A stretch of 7,051 bases of DNA from Paraprevotella sp. (lineage in GTDB: Bacteria; Bacteroidota; Bacteroidia; Bacteroidales; Bacteroidaceae): the NCBI GenBank assembly GCA_021205005.1, contig JAJPYK010000062.1, positions 1 through 7,051 of the forward strand, given 5' to 3'. The number at the start of each line of letters is the position of its first letter. The stretch's first letter is position 1. The notes below the pieces were generated by a model that worked only from the letters and a program-made list of their open reading frames with translations, searched no databases and had not been told where the DNA came from. The position numbers were made by a program, and so were the translations under genes. Positions 1 to 6,343 of this stretch are shown here, piece by piece.

Positions 1-25
1 AAAGTCTGGGCTTTGCGCATAAAAA

Positions 26-53
26 AGGTTGTGCCAACGTTTTGACACAACCT
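26..53. terminator. Hairpin, probable intrinsic terminator of an upstream gene
   Basis: Bases 26-33 (AGGTTGTG) pair perfectly with 46-53 (CACAACCT). After one C-A mismatch (34/45), 35-37 pair with 42-44, leaving the tetraloop CGTT at 38-41. Six A bases (21-26) precede the stem, so on the minus strand the hairpin is followed by a run of U as in a classical terminator. On the plus strand only a weak pyrimidine stretch follows. The gene it serves is outside the window to the left. I infer a terminator, possibly bidirectional, because no gene to its right on the minus strand would need it. Confidence 0.55.
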
Positions 54-230
54 CTCGTTCTGTCAATCTGCGGAGATTTTTTTTCCGGTCCTCCGGCACC
101 CCCTATTTCCATCCTGATTCATCCTTTATACGCCAAGGGGAGCCGAGGATCCGAATATAGGAATAGGATATGCCCGCCCACGCATCCGGCATTCCCTGCG
201 ATTTTATTCGCATATTCCGGCATTTTGTCG

Positions 231-238
231 TACCTTTG
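231..238 (+). promoter_or_regulatory. Bacteroidetes-type -7 promoter box before the DUF4286-ruvC gene
   Basis: TACCTTTG matches the Bacteroidetes sigma-ABfr -7 consensus TAnnTTTG. A loose -33 candidate, TTCG at 207-210, lies 20 bases upstream. Transcription would start near 245, giving a leader of roughly 25 bases before the ATG at 269. This placement argues against the upstream in-frame ATG at 170, which would lie before the transcription start. The remainder of 54-230 holds no gene or site I can support, only a T8 tract at 77-84 and a tandem ATAGGA pair at 157-168. Confidence 0.6.
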
Positions 239-268
239 CAGGCAGTAAGGAAAAGAAAATCAGAATAT

Positions 269-1162
269 ATGTTGATCTACAACACTACTTATCACGTGGA
301 TTTCGATGACGCCCGCAATTTTGTCATTTGGATCCATCAGGCCTATATCCCGAAAGCTTTGGAATCGGGATTGCTCAGCAAACCGAGATTATGTAAAATC
401 CTGTCCCATCACGACGAAGATTCGGAATGCTTTTCCTTGCAATTCGAGGTAGAAGACTCCGCCCGGCTACACCGATGGTATGTCCAGTGCGGAGAAGCCC
501 TGCACGAAGAGATGCAAAAGGTGTTCAAGGATAAGGCCGCGGGATTCACCACGCTGATGGAAATCATAGAGGAGTCCGGATCCATGCCGAGAACCTCCAA
601 AGGCGAGAAAATCATCTTGGGCATAGACCCCGGAACGAACATCATGGGATATGGCGTGTTAAAGGTAACCGGACACAAGGCACAAATGGAAGCGATGGGT
701 GTCATCGACTTGCGAAAATACGGCAGTCCTTACCTGAAGTTGGGACGGATATTCGAACGGGTGACAGGCATCATCGAATCATACTTGCCGGATGAAATGG
801 CCATCGAAGCCCCTTTCTTCGGAAAAAACGTGCAAAGCATGCTCAAACTGGGACGCGCTCAAGGGGTGGCTATTGCCGCCGCCATCCATCGCGACATTCC
901 CATCACCGAATACGCGCCGCTCAAAATCAAAATGGCCATCACCGGAAACGGGCAGGCCAGCAAGGAACAGGTGGCCGGCATGCTGACCCGCATACTGCAT
1001 ATCCGGGAAGAAGAGATACTCCCCTATATGGACGCCACCGACGGATTGGCCGCCGCCTACTGTCACTACCTGCAAATGGGACGGCCGGAAGTTGCGGCAG
1101 CTTATCATAACTGGAAAGATTTCATCCGCAAGAACCCCGAAAAGGTCAGCGGAAACAAATAA
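269..1162 (+). CDS. ruvC: DUF4286 domain fused in frame to RuvC Holliday-junction resolvase
   Basis: This is one uninterrupted frame of 297 codons. Residues 1 to about 101 are a DUF4286 domain, a small family of unknown function, starting [10 protein letters not shown] and ending near [11 protein letters not shown] linker of about 13 residues ([13 protein letters not shown]) leads into a full RuvC domain. RuvC is the Mg-dependent dimeric endonuclease that cuts Holliday junctions with RuvAB during recombination repair. Its four acidic catalytic residues are visible: D120 in GIDPGT, E180 in AIEAPFFG, and D255 and D258 in DATDG. In the related genomes I recall, DUF4286 and ruvC are adjacent separate genes, so the missing stop is unusual. 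I chose the start at 269 because MLIYN is the family's typical N terminus and the promoter box lies just upstream. The ATG at 170 adds unrelated sequence. ruvA and ruvB are not nearby. The domains are certain. Whether the cell makes a fusion, two proteins or both is open. Confidence 0.8.
   Translation: MLIYNTTYHVDFDDARNFVIWIHQAYIPKALESGLLSKPRLCKILSHHDEDSECFSLQFEVEDSARLHRWYVQCGEALHEEMQKVFKDKAAGFTTLMEIIEESGSMPRTSKGEKIILGIDPGTNIMGYGVLKVTGHKAQMEAMGVIDLRKYGSPYLKLGRIFERVTGIIESYLPDEMAIEAPFFGKNVQSMLKLGRAQGVAIAAAIHRDIPITEYAPLKIKMAITGNGQASKEQVAGMLTRILHIREEEILPYMDATDGLAAAYCHYLQMGRPEVAAAYHNWKDFIRKNPEKVSGNK
570..574 (+). promoter_or_regulatory. Internal Shine-Dalgarno for free RuvC
   Basis: AGGAG (within AGAGGAG, 568-574) lies nine bases before the in-frame ATG at 584. 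It sits inside the last codons of the DUF4286 part. It is a better match to the anti-Shine-Dalgarno than the leader of the DUF4286 start itself. It therefore supports independent initiation of RuvC, perhaps as the relic of an earlier two-gene arrangement. Confidence 0.5.
584..1162 (+). CDS. ruvC: RuvC crossover junction endodeoxyribonuclease, alternative internal start (nested product)
   Basis: This is an alternative product of the same frame as the fusion, not an additional locus. Starting at ATG 584 the protein has 192 residues, close to the usual RuvC length of about 170-190. It begins shortly before the first beta strand, as free RuvC proteins do. The catalytic tetrad is D15, E75, D150 and D153. 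The conserved stretches [15 protein letters not shown] (81-95) and [12 protein letters not shown] (119-130) belong to the RuvC core and its DNA-contacting and dimer surfaces. The enzyme nicks symmetric strands of a four-way junction in the cytoplasm. A Shine-Dalgarno at 570-574 supports this start. The stop lies nine bases before the ModF-like gene, so co-transcription is likely. RuvC identity is very secure. The use of this start is inferred. Confidence 0.6.
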   Translation: MPRTSKGEKIILGIDPGTNIMGYGVLKVTGHKAQMEAMGVIDLRKYGSPYLKLGRIFERVTGIIESYLPDEMAIEAPFFGKNVQSMLKLGRAQGVAIAAAIHRDIPITEYAPLKIKMAITGNGQASKEQVAGMLTRILHIREEEILPYMDATDGLAAAYCHYLQMGRPEVAAAYHNWKDFIRKNPEKVSGNK

Positions 1163-1171
1163 GGAAAACAA

Positions 1172-2704
1172 ATGCAAAACAGAATCGAAATAGTGAACGG
1201 AGTGACCCGTCACCCGCTCTACCGAATGAAAGAACCGATCAACCTGTCCATCGGTTTGGGAGCACAAATAGCCATAGTAGGGGCTAACGGAAGCGGAAAA
1301 TCGCGATTGGTGGACGTCATCACGGGAAGATACCCGCTACTGCTGAATGAGGTACACTATGATTTTTCTCCCTCGCTCCACAAATTGGCCAGCGAGAATA
1401 TAAAATATATCACGTTCCGCGATTCTTACGGCGACAGCGACAACAGTTATTATTACCAACAACGTTGGAACCAACACGACATCGACGAGAAGACGCCTAC
1501 CGTAGGTCAGGTCTTGAATGAGACGTTCGACATGGCCGAAAACGGCACAGGATACGGCATGAGCCAGGAGGAGAAGCAACTGTCGCGGCAAAGACGCATG
1601 GTGTTGAAAGACAAACTCTATGAAATGTTCCACCTCTCTACCCTATTGGATAAGTATGTGATCTTGTTGTCCAGCGGAGATCTGAGAAAGTTTCAACTGA
1701 CCAAGACCCTGTTATCCGATCCGCGCATGCTCATCATGGATAACCCGTTCATCGGTCTGGACGCGCAAACCCGCGACCAATTGTCCGACCTGTTGCGCAC
1801 GTTGATACGGGATACAGACCTCCAAATCGTACTGGTCCTGTCGAAAACCGATGATATTCCGGACTTCATCACCCATGTCATTCCGGTGGAACATCTGAAA
1901 GTGCTTCCCAAAATATCTCGGGAGGCATATTGCGCACAACGGATACCCCCCCCGCGCCGTGTCCTCGACGAAGAGAAAGAAGCGCGCATCCTGGCCTTGC
2001 CGGAAAAGGAAGGTCTTATGACCACGACCGACGCCGAAGGTTGCATACTGAAACTCAACAAGGTGAGCATCCGCTACGGACAGCGCACGATATTGAACGA
2101 ATTGGACTGGACCGTGAAGCAAAACGAGAAATGGGCCTTGCAGGGAGAGAACGGCGCCGGCAAGTCCACGCTGCTCAGCCTGATCTGCGCCGACAACCCG
2201 CAAAGCTATGCCTGCGACATCGAACTCTTCGGACGGAAAAGAGGTTCGGGCGAAAGCATCTGGGAAATCAAGAAACATATCGGATACGTCAGCCCGGAAA
2301 TGCACCGCGCCTATCTGAAAGACCTCCCGGCCATCGACATCGTGGCCAGCGGACTGAACGACTCGGTGGGACTGTATGTACGTCCCAAACCGGAACAACG
2401 GGCCGTATGCGAATGGTGGATGGATATTTTCGGCATCGCCGAACTCAAAGACCGCACGTTCCTGAAATTGTCCAGCGGAGAACAACGATTATGCCTGCTG
2501 ACTCGCGCTTTTGTGAAAGACCCCGAACTGCTCATCCTGGATGAACCTCTGCACGGTCTGGACGACCGGAACCGGCAATTGACACGCGAAATCATCTCCG
2601 CCTTCTGCCGCCGCCCCAACAAGACCATGGTCATGGTGACGCATTATGCGGAAGAATTGCCCGACGTCATCACGCACAATTTGTTTCTGAAAAAGAACAA
2701 GTAG
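1172..2704 (+). CDS. modF: ModF-like tandem ABC ATPase (two nucleotide-binding domains, soluble)
   Basis: This 510-residue protein has two ABC ATPase domains and no membrane segment. Domain 1 has Walker A GANGSGKS (37-44), signature LSSGD (166-170) and a Walker B-like MLIMDN (186-191). Domain 2 has Walker A GENGAGKS (325-332), signature LSSGEQ (433-438), Walker B LLILDE (453-458) and switch histidine H491. Length and wording, notably FGRKRGSGESIWEIKKHIGYVS (353-374 region), resemble Escherichia coli ModF (PhrA), whose role is poorly defined. In domain 1 the catalytic glutamate is replaced by N191 and the switch histidine is missing (LVLSKTDD, 221-228), so probably only domain 2 forms a full catalytic site. 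A proline-rich linker (259-262) is encoded over a run of eight C bases at 1946-1953. The ATG follows AAGGA and lies nine bases after ruvC, suggesting one transcript. The family call is good. The cellular function is unknown. Confidence 0.8.
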   Translation: MQNRIEIVNGVTRHPLYRMKEPINLSIGLGAQIAIVGANGSGKSRLVDVITGRYPLLLNEVHYDFSPSLHKLASENIKYITFRDSYGDSDNSYYYQQRWNQHDIDEKTPTVGQVLNETFDMAENGTGYGMSQEEKQLSRQRRMVLKDKLYEMFHLSTLLDKYVILLSSGDLRKFQLTKTLLSDPRMLIMDNPFIGLDAQTRDQLSDLLRTLIRDTDLQIVLVLSKTDDIPDFITHVIPVEHLKVLPKISREAYCAQRIPPPRRVLDEEKEARILALPEKEGLMTTTDAEGCILKLNKVSIRYGQRTILNELDWTVKQNEKWALQGENGAGKSTLLSLICADNPQSYACDIELFGRKRGSGESIWEIKKHIGYVSPEMHRAYLKDLPAIDIVASGLNDSVGLYVRPKPEQRAVCEWWMDIFGIAELKDRTFLKLSSGEQRLCLLTRAFVKDPELLILDEPLHGLDDRNRQLTREIISAFCRRPNKTMVMVTHYAEELPDVITHNLFLKKNK

Positions 2705-2789
2705 CCGGAGCTTTGCGCAAAAGCAGCGTCGAAATGTAAGCAAATCGCGTTTTCCCATGATATTTTATCCACTTGTCAACTAAATTTAG

Positions 2790-2797
2790 TATATTTG
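2790..2797 (+). promoter_or_regulatory. Bacteroidetes-type -7 promoter box before the his genes
   Basis: TATATTTG is an exact match to TAnnTTTG and lies in a locally AT-rich stretch. The -33 region is weak, with a T-rich candidate around 2763-2767. Transcription would begin near 2804, about 25 bases before the hisH ATG at 2830. The gap from the preceding stop (2704) also contains the palindrome TTTGCGCAAA at 2712-2721, but it lacks a following T run and I do not call a terminator there. Confidence 0.65.
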
Positions 2798-2829
2798 CAC
2801 CACTCAAAACAGAATATGACAAAGAAAAA

Positions 2830-3426
2830 ATGAACGTAGCGATCGTAAAATATAACGCGGGCAACATCCGCTCCGTGGTCAACGCCTTAAGGCAATTGGG
2901 CATCACTCCTAACCTGACCGATGAGGCCGAGGCACTGACCCAAGCCGACCGCATCATTTTTCCCGGACAGGGCGAAGCGGGAAATGTCATGTCATACCTG
3001 CGCGACCGAAAGCTCGACCGGCTGATATGCGGATTGAAACAGCCGGTTTTAGGCATTTGCGTCGGCCAGCAACTGATGTGCCGCCATTCCGAAGAGGGCT
3101 ACACGGACGGATTGGGCATATTCGATACCGAAGTCCTGAAATTCCATCCCTCGCGGCACGAAGACAAAGTGCCCCACATGGGATGGAATACGCTGACGGA
3201 CACGAAAGGAGATCTGTTCAAGGACTTTAGCGCGGATGAGTTTGCCTATTTCATCCATAGCTATTATGTCCCGGTCAATCCTTACACCGCCGCAACCACG
3301 ACTTATATCGTTCCATTCAGTGCGGCCCTACAAAAAGATAATTTCTACGCCACGCAGTTCCATCCGGAAAAGAGCGGCGATGTGGGCGAACGTATATTGA
3401 GAAACTTTTTAGACCTGAAGTTATGA
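2830..3426 (+). CDS. hisH: Imidazole glycerol phosphate synthase, glutaminase subunit HisH
   Basis: HisH hydrolyses glutamine and channels the ammonia to HisF, which uses it to turn PRFAR into imidazole glycerol phosphate and AICAR. This 198-residue protein is a class I glutamine amidotransferase of normal length. The triad is C77 (GICVGQQ), H178 and E180 (QFHPEKSG). The start begins MNVAIVKYNAGN, the typical family opening, after an A-rich leader. An in-frame TTG at 2773 would place the promoter box inside the coding region and add unrelated residues, so I reject it. The oxyanion-strand motif, usually PGVG, reads PGQG at 45-48. The stop overlaps the hisA start as ATGA (3423-3426), which suggests translational coupling. 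The cognate hisF lies one gene downstream. Confidence 0.95.
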   Translation: MNVAIVKYNAGNIRSVVNALRQLGITPNLTDEAEALTQADRIIFPGQGEAGNVMSYLRDRKLDRLICGLKQPVLGICVGQQLMCRHSEEGYTDGLGIFDTEVLKFHPSRHEDKVPHMGWNTLTDTKGDLFKDFSADEFAYFIHSYYVPVNPYTAATTTYIVPFSAALQKDNFYATQFHPEKSGDVGERILRNFLDLKL

Positions 3427-4151
3427 TAGAACTCATACCCGCCATCGACCTGATAGACGGCAAATGCGTACGCCTGACCAAAGGAGACTATACCACCCAA
3501 AAGGTTTATAATGAAGACCCGGTAGCCGTGGCCCGTGAATTTGAAAGTTACGGATTCACGCGCCTGCATGTCGTAGACCTTGACGGGGCACGCTCCAAGC
3601 ATATCGTCAACCACGCCACGTTGGAGCGCATCGCGTCTGCCACCCGGCTGACGATCGACTTCGGCGGCGGCATCAAAACGGAAGACGACCTTCGTATCGC
3701 GTTCGACAACGGAGCGTCGTTGGCCACCGTCGGCAGTGTGGCCGCCACTCATCCCGACCGATTCATCCAGTGGCTTGAAACTTTTGGGCCGGAACATATC
3801 ATATTGGGAGCCGATGCCAAAGACGGACTGATCTCCATCAACGGATGGAAAGAGGAAAACGGCCTGCAACTGTTCCCGTTCCTGCATCATTATATCGGAA
3901 AGGGAGTGAAAAACGTACTCTGTACGGAAATCAGCAAAGACGGCATGCTGCAAGGTCCGGCTATCGACTTGTACAAAAACATCATGGCGTATTTCCCCGA
4001 ATGCCATGTTATCGCCAGCGGAGGTGTCGGCCGTCTGCAAGACATCATCGAGCTGGATCGGGCGGGAATCCCGGCCATAGTTTTCGGGAAAGCCATCTAC
4101 GAAGGACGAATCACATTGAAAGAACTGGCCGAATGGGCCGAAAACAAATAG
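3423..4151 (+). CDS. hisA: HisA, ProFAR isomerase
   Basis: HisA is 1-(5-phosphoribosyl)-5-[(5-phosphoribosylamino)methylideneamino]imidazole-4-carboxamide isomerase. It carries out the Amadori rearrangement of ProFAR to PRFAR, the substrate of HisH/HisF. The 242-residue protein is a full-length single-domain beta/alpha barrel. Its opening [16 protein letters not shown] contains the catalytic D9. The second catalytic aspartate is D131 in LGADAKDG. Phosphate-binding loops are FGGGIK (80-85) with VGS (103-105), and ASGGVG (198-203) with FGKAIYEG (221-228). The start overlaps the hisH stop by four bases and hisF begins four bases after the stop, so the three genes are surely one operon. Nothing is missing or truncated. 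Confidence 0.96.
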   Translation: MIELIPAIDLIDGKCVRLTKGDYTTQKVYNEDPVAVAREFESYGFTRLHVVDLDGARSKHIVNHATLERIASATRLTIDFGGGIKTEDDLRIAFDNGASLATVGSVAATHPDRFIQWLETFGPEHIILGADAKDGLISINGWKEENGLQLFPFLHHYIGKGVKNVLCTEISKDGMLQGPAIDLYKNIMAYFPECHVIASGGVGRLQDIIELDRAGIPAIVFGKAIYEGRITLKELAEWAENK

Positions 4152-4155
4152 AAAT

Positions 4156-4914
4156 ATGGCATTGGCAAAACGTATCATTCCATGTCTGGACGTTAAAAAC
4201 GGGCAGACGGTAAAGGGGACCAACTTCGTCAACCTGCTTCAGGCCGGTGACCCGGTAGGACTGGGCAAGGCTTACAGTCGGCAAGGAGCCGACGAATTGG
4301 TCTATCTGGACATCACCGCCAGCCACGAAGGACGTCGGACGTTTACGGAAATGGTGCAACGCGTGGCGGCGGAGATTTCTATTCCGTTCACCGTGGGAGG
4401 CGGCATTCACGAACTGGCCGATGTAGAACGCCTGCTCGATGCCGGAGCCGATAAAGTCAGCATCAATTCGGCTGCTTTGCGCAATCCCGATCTTATCGAC
4501 GAAATCACCAGGCATTTCGGTTCGCAAGTTTGTGTGGTTGCCATCGATGCGAAAGAAACAGAACAGGGATGGATTTGCTACCTGAACGGCGGACGTATCC
4601 CCACCGAACGCAATTTGTTCGATTGGGCCCGGGAGGCCTGCGGACGGGGAGCCGGCGAAATACTGTTCACCTCGATGAATCACGACGGGGTGAAAAACGG
4701 CTATGCCAACACGGCATTGGCCCGTTTGGCCGACGAGCTGAGCATTCCCGTTATCGCTTCAGGAGGCGCAGGATGCAAAGAACATTTCCGCGATGCCTTT
4801 CTTAAAGGGAAAAGCGACGCTGCGTTGGCGGCCAGCGTATTCCATTTCAACGAGATTCCGATTCCGGAACTGAAACAATGGTTGAGAACGGAAGGCATCA
4901 ACGTAAGAATATAA
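4156..4914 (+). CDS. hisF: Imidazole glycerol phosphate synthase, cyclase subunit HisF
   Basis: HisF is the synthase partner of HisH. It receives ammonia through its barrel and converts PRFAR to imidazole glycerol phosphate, for histidine, and AICAR, which returns to purine synthesis. The 252 residues form a complete beta/alpha barrel. It opens with [14 protein letters not shown], containing the catalytic D12. The second catalytic aspartate is D131 in VAIDAK. Phosphate-binding loops are VGGGIH (80-85) with INSAAL (103-108), and SGGAGCKEH (202-210) with AASVFH (225-230). The loop [13 protein letters not shown] (171-183) carries the conserved D177. The ATG follows AAAT after the hisA stop without a clear Shine-Dalgarno, which fits Bacteroidetes and close coupling. 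A 32-base AT-rich gap separates it from hisIE. Confidence 0.96.
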   Translation: MALAKRIIPCLDVKNGQTVKGTNFVNLLQAGDPVGLGKAYSRQGADELVYLDITASHEGRRTFTEMVQRVAAEISIPFTVGGGIHELADVERLLDAGADKVSINSAALRNPDLIDEITRHFGSQVCVVAIDAKETEQGWICYLNGGRIPTERNLFDWAREACGRGAGEILFTSMNHDGVKNGYANTALARLADELSIPVIASGGAGCKEHFRDAFLKGKSDAALAASVFHFNEIPIPELKQWLRTEGINVRI

Positions 4915-4946
4915 AAGAATAAAGTCAAATACCTATTTTATATATT

Positions 4947-5561
4947 ATGAATATAGATTTCGACAAAATGGACGGTCTGGTTCCAGCCGTGATCCAGGAT
5001 GCAGAGACTAAAAATGTCTTAATGTTGGGGTTCATGAACAAAGAGGCTTATGAACAAACCCGGGATACCGGAAAAGTGACTTTCTTTAGTCGGACCAAGC
5101 AGAGACTGTGGACCAAAGGCGAAACCAGCGGCAACTTTCTGCACGTCGTTTCCATCCAAAATGACTGTGACAACGACAGCTTGCTGATCAAAGTGCATCC
5201 GGAAGGCCCGGTCTGCCATACAGGCACCGACACGTGTTGGGGTGAAGAGAACAAAGCCAATCCCCTTATGTTCCTGAGCGAACTGCAAGACTTCATAGAG
5301 AAGAGGCATGCCGAAATGCCCGAAGGCTCATATACGACCAGTTTGTTTAAGGACGGCATCAACCGTATGGCACAAAAGGTGGGCGAAGAAGCATTGGAAG
5401 CTGTCATCGAAGCCGTAAACGGAACGGACGAACGTCTGATCTACGAAGGATCGGATATGATCTATCACCTTATCGTCCTGCTGACCTCAAAAGGACTGCG
5501 CATCGAACAAATGGCGGCAGAATTGCAGGAGCGTCACCGTCCGGGATGGAAGATACATTGA
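4947..5561 (+). CDS. hisIE: Bifunctional HisIE: PR-AMP cyclohydrolase / PR-ATP pyrophosphatase
   Basis: This cytoplasmic enzyme carries out histidine steps two and three. The C-terminal HisE domain hydrolyses PR-ATP to PR-AMP, and the N-terminal HisI domain opens the purine ring to give ProFAR. The protein has 204 residues, normal for the fusion. HisI spans about 1-103. It has the metal-binding stretch DCDNDS (73-78: D73, D75, D77) and zinc-site cysteines C74, C90 (in GPVCHTG) and C97. HisE spans about 108-204, with KVGEEALEAVIEA (144-156) and the acidic EGSD (167-170), typical of this MazG-like helical fold. The ATG follows an AT-rich gap. No terminator follows, and the ftsE-type gene begins 29 bases later, so the transcript may continue. 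Confidence 0.95.
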   Translation: MNIDFDKMDGLVPAVIQDAETKNVLMLGFMNKEAYEQTRDTGKVTFFSRTKQRLWTKGETSGNFLHVVSIQNDCDNDSLLIKVHPEGPVCHTGTDTCWGEENKANPLMFLSELQDFIEKRHAEMPEGSYTTSLFKDGINRMAQKVGEEALEAVIEAVNGTDERLIYEGSDMIYHLIVLLTSKGLRIEQMAAELQERHRPGWKIH

Positions 5562-5590
5562 TTTTTCAATATAAAGAGGAATAGAGGCTT

Positions 5591-6313
5591 ATGCGCATAG
5601 ACTACCAAAACGTGGACATCACACAGGAAGAACGTATCATCTTGAAGGAAATAAATTTCCGGGCCGAGGCCGGTGAGTTCGTTTATCTCATCGGTAAAGT
5701 GGGTACAGGAAAAAGCTCTCTGCTGAAAACGTTCTACGGCGAATTGGAAGTACACACGGGAAATGCACGGGTTCTCGATCAGGAAATGACCAAAATCAGA
5801 CGCAGGCGCATACAAGCCTTACGACGGGAAATAGGCATTATATTCCAGGACTTCCAACTGTTGAACGACCGTAACGTGCGAGCCAATCTCGATTTTGTGC
5901 TCAAAGCTACGGGATGGAAAAAGAAAGAGGAACGCATCGCTCGAATCAATGAAGTGCTCGATCAAGTGAACATGAAAGAGAAAGCAGATATGATGCCCTA
6001 TCAATTATCCGGAGGAGAACAACAGTGCGTCTGCATAGCCCGTGCCATACTGAACCGGCCGGACATCATCTTGGCCGATGAAGCGACAGGAAATCTGGAT
6101 CGCGAAAACAGCCGGCGTACGGCCTCTCTGCTCTATAATATCAGCCAACAGGGCACTACGGTGATACTCGCCACGCATAACGAAGAGCTGATCGCCGAAT
6201 TTCCGGGCATCGTATATCGTTGCGACAACGGATTGCTGCAAGAATGTACCGAAGCTTATGGCACGGTATTGACGCCCAACGACATCGAGTCGAGAAGTAT
6301 TGAAGAAGATTAG
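5591..6313 (+). CDS. ftsE: FtsE-type cell-division ABC ATPase
   Basis: FtsE is the cytoplasmic ATPase of the FtsEX complex. With the membrane protein FtsX it relays ATP hydrolysis across the membrane to activate peptidoglycan hydrolases at the division site. This 240-residue single-domain ATPase has Walker A GKVGTGKS (35-42), Q-loop glutamine Q86 in IFQDFQLL, signature LSGGEQQ (139-145), Walker B IILADE (159-164), the D-loop region TGNLD (166-170) and switch histidine H196. FQDFQLLNDRNVRANL and DEATGNLD are strongly FtsE-like. The closest alternative is a LolD/MacB-type ATPase. It is somewhat longer than the usual 220 or so, with an acidic C-terminal tail of about 20 residues. No ftsX is adjacent. 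It follows hisIE by 29 bases with a purine-rich leader (AAAGAGG) and precedes lysC by 30 bases. Confidence 0.85.
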   Translation: MRIDYQNVDITQEERIILKEINFRAEAGEFVYLIGKVGTGKSSLLKTFYGELEVHTGNARVLDQEMTKIRRRRIQALRREIGIIFQDFQLLNDRNVRANLDFVLKATGWKKKEERIARINEVLDQVNMKEKADMMPYQLSGGEQQCVCIARAILNRPDIILADEATGNLDRENSRRTASLLYNISQQGTTVILATHNEELIAEFPGIVYRCDNGLLQECTEAYGTVLTPNDIESRSIEED

Positions 6314-6343
6314 AAAAAGAAAACAATTAAACCCAGTATTGAT

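Noticed and set aside
117..156. Imperfect inverted repeat (ATTCATCC / GGATccGAAT) upstream of ruvC
   Set aside because: The stem has a two-base bulge and a loop of over 20 bases. It lies upstream of the likely transcription start, so neither a riboswitch nor a terminator is supported.
42..248. Small 68-codon frame before DUF4286
   Set aside because: It has no recognisable domain, starts within the hairpin loop region and spans the promoter box. I see no ribosome-binding site for it.
170..268. Upstream extension of the DUF4286-ruvC frame to ATG 170
   Set aside because: The added residues do not resemble DUF4286, and the TACCTTTG promoter box at 231-238 would lie inside the coding region.
1930..2544. 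Plus-strand 204-codon frame inside the ModF-like gene
   Set aside because: It overlaps the second ATPase domain in another frame and its Arg/Pro/His-rich translation resembles no protein. It is a shadow frame.
2710..2721. GCTTTGCGCA shared by 10-19, 2710-2719 and hisF near 4475, including palindrome TTTGCGCAAA
   Set aside because: Three ten-base matches, one in coding sequence, are too few to call a repeat family or operator. No further symmetry or spacing supports it.
2773..2829. TTG start 57 bases upstream of hisH
   Set aside because: It precedes the promoter box at 2790-2797 and adds residues absent from HisH proteins. The ATG at 2830 gives the standard N terminus.
3345..4232. Long minus-strand open frame (295 codons) opposite hisA
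   Set aside because: It is the antisense of hisA and the ends of its neighbours. Its translation shows no recognisable domain, and the plus-strand gene is certain. Long antisense frames here follow from the codon pattern, as does the one at 1712-2485 opposite the ModF-like gene.
4678..4680. HisF residue N175 where many HisF proteins have Asp (TSMNHDG)
   Set aside because: As I recall, E. coli HisF also has Asn at this position. D12, D131 and D177 are present, so no loss of activity is implied.
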